Below are positions 1 to 5,094 of a stretch of DNA of 8,320 bases, piece after piece. How positions within the stretch are numbered: the first letter of the stretch is position 1; each line of letters begins with the position of its first letter. A program made the translations under genes and the position numbers. This stretch comes from Tepidimonas sp. UBA997 (GTDB taxonomy: Bacteria; Pseudomonadota; Gammaproteobacteria; Burkholderiales; Burkholderiaceae_C). Location: contig DBAZ01000064.1 in the NCBI GenBank assembly GCA_002291945.1, positions 1 through 8,320 of the forward strand, read 5' to 3'. The notes beneath the pieces are model-generated. The model saw only the letters and a program-made list of their open reading frames with translations, ran no database searches and was not told the DNA's origin.

Positions 1-474
1 GGCGCTGCGGGCCGCGGCTTCGGTGCTGGCGTCGATCAGGTCGGCAATGGCTTCGGCCTGCGCAAGGTCGATCTTGTCGTTCAGAAAGGCCCGTTCGGTG
101 AACTCGCCCGGCTGGGCCAGCCGCAAGCCCGGCAGTCGGCCCTGCCCGGTGGCCGGGCACAGCTCGGCCCCGGCGGCCAGACAGCGTGCCAGCAGCAGTT
201 GCAGCACCACCGGCCCCCCGTGCGCCTGCAGTTCCAGCACGTCTTCGCCGGTATAGGAGTGCGGTGCCGCAAAGTACAGCGCCAAGCCGTGGTCGATCGG
301 CTGGCCGAGGGCATCGCGAAAGGGTAGATAGGTGGCCTCGCGCGGCTTGAGTGCTCGCCCGCACAAGGCCTCGATCAAGCGGCCCAGCCCACGACCCGAT
401 ACCCGGACGATGCCCACTGCGCCACGCCCTGGGGCGGTGGCGATGGCGACGATCGGATCGTGATGGCGGGGCAA
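1..474 (-). CDS. mnmE: MnmE (TrmE), tRNA modification GTPase, 5' part
   Basis: The first 158 codons of MnmE are present; the gene runs off the left edge. MnmE acts with MnmG to place the aminomethyl or carboxymethylaminomethyl group on wobble U34 of certain tRNAs. The visible part is the N-terminal tetrahydrofolate-binding domain (about residues 1-115) and the start of the helical domain. Family hallmarks are DPIVAIATAPGRGAVGIVRVSG near the N-terminus, SYTGEDVLELQAHGG (about 73-87) and PGEFTERAFLNDKIDLAQAE (about 122-141). The GTPase domain lies outside the window. No ATG exists in frame between the upstream TGA and the conserved region. The start is therefore probably TTG at 474, giving MPRHHDP, or TTG at 486; neither has a clear Shine-Dalgarno sequence. 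It follows yidC by about 48 bases with a small hairpin between them. Identity is near certain; only the start is open. Confidence 0.93.
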   Translation of the reverse strand, partial: MPRHHDPIVAIATAPGRGAVGIVRVSGRGLGRLIEALCGRALKPREATYLPFRDALGQPIDHGLALYFAAPHSYTGEDVLELQAHGGPVVLQLLLARCLAAGAELCPATGQGRLPGLRLAQPGEFTERAFLNDKIDLAQAEAIADLIDASTEAAARSA

Positions 475-499
475 GGGTAGGGGCAAGCTACGCGACCAA

Positions 500-515
500 G
501 GCCGCTGACGCGGCC
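500..515 (-). repeat. GC-rich hairpin between yidC and mnmE
   Basis: Perfect inverted repeat: a six-base stem GGCCGC/GCGGCC around a four-base loop, just after the yidC stop and 14-26 bases before the possible mnmE TTG starts. The minus-strand sequence after it is not T-rich, so it is not a classic intrinsic terminator. It could stabilise or process the yidC-mnmE mRNA, or modulate mnmE translation. The structure is seen; the role is inferred. Confidence 0.4.
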
Positions 516-522
516 CTGGACA

Positions 523-2268
523 TCATTTGGACTTGAAGTCCGGCATGCTGAACTTCAACGGCACGCCCATCTTGTTGTTGATGTAGGCCTGCTGCGCAAT
601 GGTCAGGATGTTGTTGGTGATCCAGTACAGTACCAGGCCGGCCGGGAAGAAGAAGAACATCACGCTGAAAATCACCGGCATCGCCCACATCAGCTTGGCC
701 TGCAGCGGGTCAGGCGGCAGCGGGTTGAGCGCAGTCTGCAGGATGGTCGTGATCGCCATGATCAGCGGCAGAATGAAGAACGGGTCGGGCGTGGACAGGT
801 CGGTGATCCAGCCGATCCAGGGCGAGTTGCGCATTTCCACGCTCGACATCAGCACCCAGTACAGGGCAATGAAGACCGGAATCTGGATCAGGATGGGAAA
901 GCAGCCGCCCAGCGGATTGACCTTTTCCTCGCGGTAGATCTTCATCATCTCTTGTTGCATCTGCTGCGGGTTGCTCTTGAGGCGTTCGCGCATTTCCATG
1001 ATGCGCGGGTTGACCGCCTTCATCTTGGCCATGCTGCGGTAGGCGCTGGCATTGAGCCAGTAGAAAGCGGCCTTGATCAGCACCACCAGCAGCACGATGG
1101 CCCAGCCCCAGTTGCCCACGACGCTGTGGATTTTTTCCAGCAACCAGTACAGCGGCTTGGCCAGGATGGTCAGCCAGCCGTAGTCTTTGACGAGGTCGAA
1201 GCCGGGGGCCAGCGCCGCCAGGGCCGTCTCGTACTGCGGGCCGACGAACAAGGTGGAGTCGAGCGTGCGCGATGCGCCCGGCACCAGCGTCTCCATCGGG
1301 GTGATCTTGCCGGTGGCGTACAGGTTGCCGATGCGACGCACGAAGTTCTCGCGCTCCATGCCGTCGGCCAGTATCCAGGCGCTCACGAAGTAATGCTGGA
1401 CCATCGCCACATAGCCGTTGTTGGCGGTGCGCTGGAACTCGGCGCGGTTGTTGTCCACGTCCTCGAAGCTGACCTTCTGGAATTTGCTTTCCTGGCTGAA
1501 CACCACAGGCCCGGTGAAGGTGTAGAAAAACGGCGTGTCGCTGGTCACCGGCTGGCTGTCACGCACCAACTGGAAATACACCTTGGGGGTGATGGCGCGA
1601 TCACTCTGGTTGAGGACTTCGTGCCGCACACGGATGTCGTAAACCCCGCGCCGGAGCAAGTATTCCTTGGCCAACACCACACCATGCACCGCTTCGGACT
1701 CGAAGCGCACCGTCAGTTCGTCTTGCCCGTCGGCCAGACTGTGATCGCTTGAAACCAGGCGCATGGGCGTCTGGTGGTTGGGGAAGTCGCCGCCGATCAG
1801 ACCCGTCTGGGCCACGTAAACGCGGCCGCTTTGCTGCGTGAGCAGCGTCAGTTGTGACTGGTCGTCGCGCAAAGCCCGGCCGATCTGGGCAAAGTGATTC
1901 AGCAGCGTGGCCCCGACCAGCGTGCCGCCTTCAGAGTCGAAGGTCAGTTCGAGCACGTCGGTGGTGATGACGTGCGTCTGGCGCGCAACGACCGGTGCCT
2001 CGGCGGGCGGGGTCAAGGCCTCTGGTGCCGCGCCGATGACGCTGGCCGCAGGCACCGCTGCATCCAGCGTGGCTGCCGGGGTCGCCACCGCCCCAGCCGC
2101 CCCCGCCGCAGTCGCCGTATCGGGGGCCGCTTCGGCGGCCGGCTGTTGCGGAGAACTCGATGGGAAGAAGGTGGCGGGCCTATCGTTGTAGATCTGCCAC
2201 TGGTCCCACAGCAGAACCAGCGAGAAACCCAGTATCACCCAGAGGATGGAACGGCGGATATCGCTCAT
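523..2268 (-). CDS. yidC: YidC/OxaA membrane protein insertase
   Basis: Encodes a 581-residue YidC, the inner-membrane insertase that places membrane proteins in the bilayer alone or with SecYEG. Order: N-terminal signal-anchor helix (about 6-21), Ala/Pro-rich linker (about 38-95), large periplasmic P1 domain (about 97-365), then the conserved five-helix core. Core hallmarks are SAYRSMAKMKAVNPRIMEMRERL, NPLGGCFPILIQIPVFIALYW (about 451-471) and the FFFFPAGLVLYWITNN helix (about 539-554). Lys399 in the first core helix sits where E. coli has the conserved groove Arg366, keeping the positive charge. The start is ATG at 2268, giving MSDIRRSILW. A longer frame reaches 2367, but that extension lies inside yidD and lacks family similarity. 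Its ATG overlaps the yidD stop as ATGA, which suggests translational coupling; the upstream SD-like sequence is weak. Length is normal for betaproteobacteria. Confidence 0.98.
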   Translation of the reverse strand: MSDIRRSILWVILGFSLVLLWDQWQIYNDRPATFFPSSSPQQPAAEAAPDTATAAGAAGAVATPAATLDAAVPAASVIGAAPEALTPPAEAPVVARQTHVITTDVLELTFDSEGGTLVGATLLNHFAQIGRALRDDQSQLTLLTQQSGRVYVAQTGLIGGDFPNHQTPMRLVSSDHSLADGQDELTVRFESEAVHGVVLAKEYLLRRGVYDIRVRHEVLNQSDRAITPKVYFQLVRDSQPVTSDTPFFYTFTGPVVFSQESKFQKVSFEDVDNNRAEFQRTANNGYVAMVQHYFVSAWILADGMERENFVRRIGNLYATGKITPMETLVPGASRTLDSTLFVGPQYETALAALAPGFDLVKDYGWLTILAKPLYWLLEKIHSVVGNWGWAIVLLVVLIKAAFYWLNASAYRSMAKMKAVNPRIMEMRERLKSNPQQMQQEMMKIYREEKVNPLGGCFPILIQIPVFIALYWVLMSSVEMRNSPWIGWITDLSTPDPFFILPLIMAITTILQTALNPLPPDPLQAKLMWAMPVIFSVMFFFFPAGLVLYWITNNILTIAQQAYINNKMGVPLKFSMPDFKSK

Positions 2269-2546
2269 GACGGTTTCTTTTCGGATGTATCGGAGACGAG
2301 AGAGGAAAACAGGCCACGCCACTGAGCAGGCACCGGATCGCAGCCGCCGTCGCACCAAGGGTGGCAACGGGCCAGACGCCGCAGCGTCAGATAACTGCCG
2401 CGTGCGGCACCGTGTCGTTCGAGGGCCTGCAGCGAGTACGCCGAGCAGGTCGGCTCAAACCGGCAGCCGCAACCCAGCCAAGGGCTGAGCAGCAGGCGGT
2501 AGGCCTTGACGATACCCAGCAGCAGTTGGCGCGGCCAGTCACGCAC
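2265..2546 (-). CDS. yidD: YidD, membrane protein insertion efficiency factor
   Basis: A 93-residue YidD, a small membrane-associated protein known to assist YidC-dependent insertion. Family features are the amphipathic N-terminus, LLLSPWLGCGCRFEPTCSAY (about 18-37), the ERHGAARG segment and CHPWCDGGCDPVP (about 61-73). The conserved Cys and Pro residues are present; a Cys stands where relatives often have Tyr or His before DPVP. The start is GTG at 2546. It is supported by an AGGAG sequence at 2553-2557, six bases upstream, and by N-terminal similarity. The gene overlaps the end of rnpA by eight bases and the start of yidC by four (ATGA). The three are therefore probably translated in a coupled way from one mRNA. 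Confidence 0.95.
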   Translation of the reverse strand: MRDWPRQLLLGIVKAYRLLLSPWLGCGCRFEPTCSAYSLQALERHGAARGSYLTLRRLARCHPWCDGGCDPVPAQWRGLFSSLVSDTSEKKPS

Positions 2547-2934
2547 GGCGCACTCCTGCTAGCAGTTGCTGCAACTCCTGCCGCAGCGCACGCTTGAGGG
2601 CCAGCGACTGCGCACTGGGGAACTGCTCGCGCGAGTAGCCGCTGCGCAGGCGAACCACCAGCGCCCCGGTCGGCAGACCATCGAGCGCCATGCGGCCAGA
2701 TTCGTATATGTGACGGCGAATCAGATTGCGGGTCGCTGCGCGCTTGGCCCAGCGCTTGGGCACCATGGCACCCAGCCAGCGGTCGCCGACCGGGAACACG
2801 TCATGGAACGCCCCGCTCGGGTCGTTGGGCAGGAGGTGCAGCGCAAAGTGCATGGTTTTGGTGGCGGGCGGCTTCGACAGCACGGCGTCGAATTGGGCAC
2901 GGTGCCGGATGCGCTGCAGGTCGGCCAAAGCCAT
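2539..2934 (-). CDS. rnpA: Ribonuclease P protein component
   Basis: A 131-residue, basic RNase P protein, which binds the catalytic RNA (RnpB) and helps mature the 5' ends of tRNAs. Seen in the sequence: the N-terminal RIRHRAQFDAVL helix, MHFALHLLP beta strand, LGAMVPKRWAKRAATRN, and the RNR motif (about 64-78, KRAATRNLIRRHIYE) that contacts RNA. Residues 93-101 (VVRLRSGYS) match the usual C-terminal strand. The start is ATG at 2934, 40 bases after rpmH. A weak G-rich stretch precedes it. The last eight bases overlap yidD and carry its ribosome binding site. Length is slightly above the E. coli protein, as is usual in Burkholderiales. Confidence 0.96.
   Translation of the reverse strand: MALADLQRIRHRAQFDAVLSKPPATKTMHFALHLLPNDPSGAFHDVFPVGDRWLGAMVPKRWAKRAATRNLIRRHIYESGRMALDGLPTGALVVRLRSGYSREQFPSAQSLALKRALRQELQQLLAGVRRA
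2553..2557 (-). promoter_or_regulatory. Ribosome binding site of yidD
   Basis: AGGAG on the minus strand, six bases before the GTG at 2546 and inside the last codons of rnpA. It fixes the unusual GTG start of yidD and is the only strong Shine-Dalgarno sequence I found before a gene start in this window. Confidence 0.7.
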
Positions 2935-2974
2935 CAGCCCGCCCCAGCAGTTCCCGCAGCCCCTGCCAGCACAC

Positions 2975-3109
2975 TCAGACGCCTAGGCGCTTGCGGCCCT
3001 TGGCGCGACGTGCATTGAGCACAGCACGACCGCCACGGGTTTTCATGCGGACCAAAAAGCCATGGGTTCGGGCGCGGCGAATCTTGGAAGGTTGGAAGGT
3101 GCGTTTCAT
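2975..3109 (-). CDS. rpmH: Large ribosomal subunit protein bL34
   Basis: A 44-residue protein beginning MKRTFQPSKIRRARTHGF and ending RRAKGRKRLGV, a full match to the universal bL34 family: short, very basic, with the conserved KRTFQPS start and the RTKGGR-like middle (MKTRGGRAVLN). It is a structural protein of the 50S subunit. The gene is shorter than common ORF cut-offs but is certain from its sequence. It opens the rpmH-rnpA-yidD-yidC-mnmE cluster and lies about 30 bases behind a predicted promoter. No clear Shine-Dalgarno sequence precedes the ATG. A 14-base palindrome lies 12 bases upstream of the start. Confidence 0.98.
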   Translation of the reverse strand: MKRTFQPSKIRRARTHGFLVRMKTRGGRAVLNARRAKGRKRLGV

Positions 3110-3121
3110 GATGACTGAATT

Positions 3122-3135
3122 TCGAAAATTTTCGA
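3122..3135. repeat. 14-base perfect palindrome in the rpmH leader
   Basis: TCGAAAATTTTCGA reads the same on both strands. It lies between the predicted transcription start (about 3140) and the rpmH ATG (3109). In RNA it could fold as a five-base stem with an AAUU loop; in DNA it could be a dimeric protein site. The palindrome is seen; the function is unknown. Confidence 0.5.
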
Positions 3136-3146
3136 GGAAACCCTAG

Positions 3147-3175
3147 ATTATTGCAAATATTTGGAATTTCGCCAA
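3147..3175 (-). promoter_or_regulatory. Sigma70-type promoter of the rpmH cluster
   Basis: On the minus strand a -35 box TTGGCG (3170-3175) and a -10 box AATAAT (3147-3152) are separated by exactly 17 bases. The -10 box matches TATAAT at five of six positions and the -35 box matches TTGACA at four of six. The region is locally AT-rich. Transcription would start near 3140, leaving a leader of about 30 bases before rpmH. I found no DnaA box of the TTATNCACA type in 3110-3204. Confidence 0.65.
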
Positions 3176-3204
3176 CTCGCAAACGTCGAAAGTGTCAGCC
3201 TGAC

Positions 3205-4386
3205 TCAACCTAGGCGGATGCGCTCGCCATAGCCCGTCATTTCCAGATACCCCCGCCCGACCACATCGGAACGGCCCAGCCGGTGCAGATGGCTCAGACC
3301 TTCCCAGTAGATGGCCCCCGTGGTGGCCCGGCTGTCTAACTCCTGGGCGTCAAGCAAGGTTCGCAGCTCAAAGCCGCCGGCCGGGGTATCGATGCGCCAG
3401 TCCACCGGGTAGCGGATCTGCGTGACCGGACTGAACCAGTGGCGCAAGGGCGTGAAGACGACCGCATCAGGCCCGAAAACCAGGGGTGGGGACATGCTCT
3501 GCGCTGCATGCGCCGGCCGGTAGGATCCCCCCGTCCACAAGGTCGAACCGTCGGCCCGGCGCAGGCGAAACGCCGTCAGGGCACCGCCGTCGAGCAGATT
3601 CATGCCCGTCCAGTCCCAGCCCACCGCCTCGGGGTGCAGCAGAGCTTCGCTCCATTCATGATCCAGCCAGGCCCGCCCCCTGACCCGCCGCTGCTGGCCC
3701 TTGATGCGCACCGTGCCCTCCACCGCCAGTTGCGGCTGGGTGTAATACAAACTGGCCTGGGTCGGCTCCGGCCCTTTGCGCGACCAGCCCGCTTCGCCTT
3801 GCAGCAGCAGGGCTTGCGGTTCCCAGCGGGCGTCCACGACGGGGTGGGTTTGCCACTGCGCCAGCAAGCCCCTGGCGTCCGCACCGGGCTGCAGACGCAA
3901 ATCCACCCGCGTGATGTGTTCAGGTTGTCCCAGCAGGTGCTGCAGGGCCCCCACGTCCATCACCAGCAACGGGCTGCCCGCCAGACCGACCGTTCCGGCA
4001 ACCCGCAAACGTGACGGCTCCCAGCCGACCTGCATCTCGACGATTGAAGCATCCAGCAGGGCTTGCGCCGCCGGATTCAGGAACACGGTATCGGCGCCCA
4101 AGAGGTCCAGCCGGTCGGCGGTGTCGCTGAGCCGGGGCATCAGCCCCGCGTGCACGGCGGCCATGCTCAAGGCGTCTGGCTCGCCATTGGCCGCGCGAAC
4201 CGCGGACGAGAATTCGGCCAGCGCCGACGCATTGATCCAATGCACCGACAAGGCCAGCCCCACCCCGAGCATCACGGCCGGCACCGCCACACCATGCCGC
4301 CAGGGGTGCAGGCGGACCTCGGGCCAGGACAGCGTCCACCACAGCACCCAGAGGCGCTGCAGGGGCTTCAGCAGGGGGCGGGTCAC
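3205..4386 (-). CDS. Fusion of ABC permease N-terminus and CrtC-like C-terminal half (probable deletion product)
   Basis: An open frame of 393 residues made of two unrelated parts. Residues about 1-180 resemble the start of an FtsX/MacB-type ABC permease: cytoplasmic lead, one membrane helix (about 31-50), HWINASALAEFSSAVRAANGEPD, then periplasmic-domain pieces (LLGADTVFLNPAAQALL, VDLRLQPGADARG). Residues about 188-393 match the second half of the CrtC/AttH family (carotenoid 1,2-hydratase-like, lipocalin fold): LLLQGEAGWSRKGPEP, RGRAWLDHEWSEALL (about 236-250), GWDWTGMNL, TAFRLRRADGS, YWEGLSHLHRL and GRGYLEMTGY. Missing are the later permease membrane helices and the first half of the CrtC domain. 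A second in-frame shortening seems likely near residues 70-85. The GTG start at 4386 overlaps the ATPase stop (GTGA). Relatives often have ATPase, permease and CrtC-like genes in a row, so I infer an internal deletion that left the frame open. Transport function is very unlikely; a membrane-anchored product cannot be excluded. Confidence 0.75.
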   Translation of the reverse strand: MTRPLLKPLQRLWVLWWTLSWPEVRLHPWRHGVAVPAVMLGVGLALSVHWINASALAEFSSAVRAANGEPDALSMAAVHAGLMPRLSDTADRLDLLGADTVFLNPAAQALLDASIVEMQVGWEPSRLRVAGTVGLAGSPLLVMDVGALQHLLGQPEHITRVDLRLQPGADARGLLAQWQTHPVVDARWEPQALLLQGEAGWSRKGPEPTQASLYYTQPQLAVEGTVRIKGQQRRVRGRAWLDHEWSEALLHPEAVGWDWTGMNLLDGGALTAFRLRRADGSTLWTGGSYRPAHAAQSMSPPLVFGPDAVVFTPLRHWFSPVTQIRYPVDWRIDTPAGGFELRTLLDAQELDSRATTGAIYWEGLSHLHRLGRSDVVGRGYLEMTGYGERIRLG

Positions 4387-5060
4387 GGCTGCACACGAAC
4401 CCCGTGCGGGGTCAGCAACAAGCGTCGATCGGCCTGGTCGGCCACGGTGGGGGAATGGGTCACCAGGACCAGCGCGGCTGCGTACTGGCTGCACTGGGCT
4501 TTGAGCAAGGCCAGCACCTGTTCGGCGGTACGCGGGTCCAGGTTGCCGGTGGGTTCGTCAGCCAGGATCAGGCTCGGCCGATGGACCAGCGCACGCGCAA
4601 TCGCCACCCGCTGCAGTTGCCCGCCCGAAAGGGTTTGGGGCAGGCGTTCACCCATCCCGTTCAGGCCCACGGCGTTCAGCAGGGTCTAGGCCCGATCGGC
4701 GTCGGGCCGGCCCAGCAGCATCAGCGGCAAGCCCACATTCTGTGCCAGGGTGAGGTGCGGCAGCACGTGAAAGGCCTGGAACACAAAACCCAGGTGCTGG
4801 CGCCGCCAGGCAGCGGCTTGCGCGTCGTTCATGGTTGCCCAGGATCGGCCCGCCAGGGTGACGCTGCCCTCGTCGGCCACGTCCAGCCCAGCCAGACAGT
4901 TGAGCAGGGTCGATTTCCCCACCCCGGACTCACCCAGCACCGCGACGCATTCCCCCGGCTGGAGGGTCAGGGACACGCCCTGGAACACCGTCGCGGGCGG
5001 ATAGCACTTGGCCAGTCCGGTGACGGTCAGGCAGGGGGCAGTCGATGCATGGGGCGGCAT
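4383..5060 (-). pseudogene. LolD/MacB-type ABC ATPase gene interrupted by in-frame TAG
   Basis: Read through one stop, this is a complete 225-codon ABC ATPase of the LolD/MacB/FtsE type, which would power an FtsX-like permease. Motifs in order: Walker A GESGVGKST (43-51), Q-loop GFVFQ (91-95), signature LSGGQ (144-148), Walker B LILADEPT (164-171), D-loop NLD (173-175) and switch His202. Codon 125 is TAG (4686-4688), between DADRA and TLLNAVGL. No frameshift accompanies it. The truncated 124-residue product keeps Walker A but loses the signature, Walker B and switch His, so it should be inactive. A restart at GTG 4670 would give the other half but has no ribosome binding site. One C-to-T change from CAG (Gln) would explain the stop. 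It starts 34 bases after the P-type ATPase gene and ends overlapping the permease remnant. A sequencing error or stop suppression are alternatives. Confidence 0.85.
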
Positions 5061-5094
5061 CGGGCCAGTGTATCGGCCACCCCGTGGGCCTGCG

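Noticed and set aside
2268..2367. N-terminal extension of YidC by 33 residues
   Set aside because: The extension lies inside yidD and lacks family similarity, while MSDIRRSILW at 2268 is the typical start.
2934..3182. 82-residue minus-strand frame covering rpmH in another phase
   Set aside because: Its composition is not protein-like for any family I know, and the overlapping rpmH frame matches bL34 exactly.
3194..3204. Small inverted repeat GTCA/TGAC just after the permease-CrtC remnant
   Set aside because: Only four base pairs and no T-run; too weak to call a terminator.
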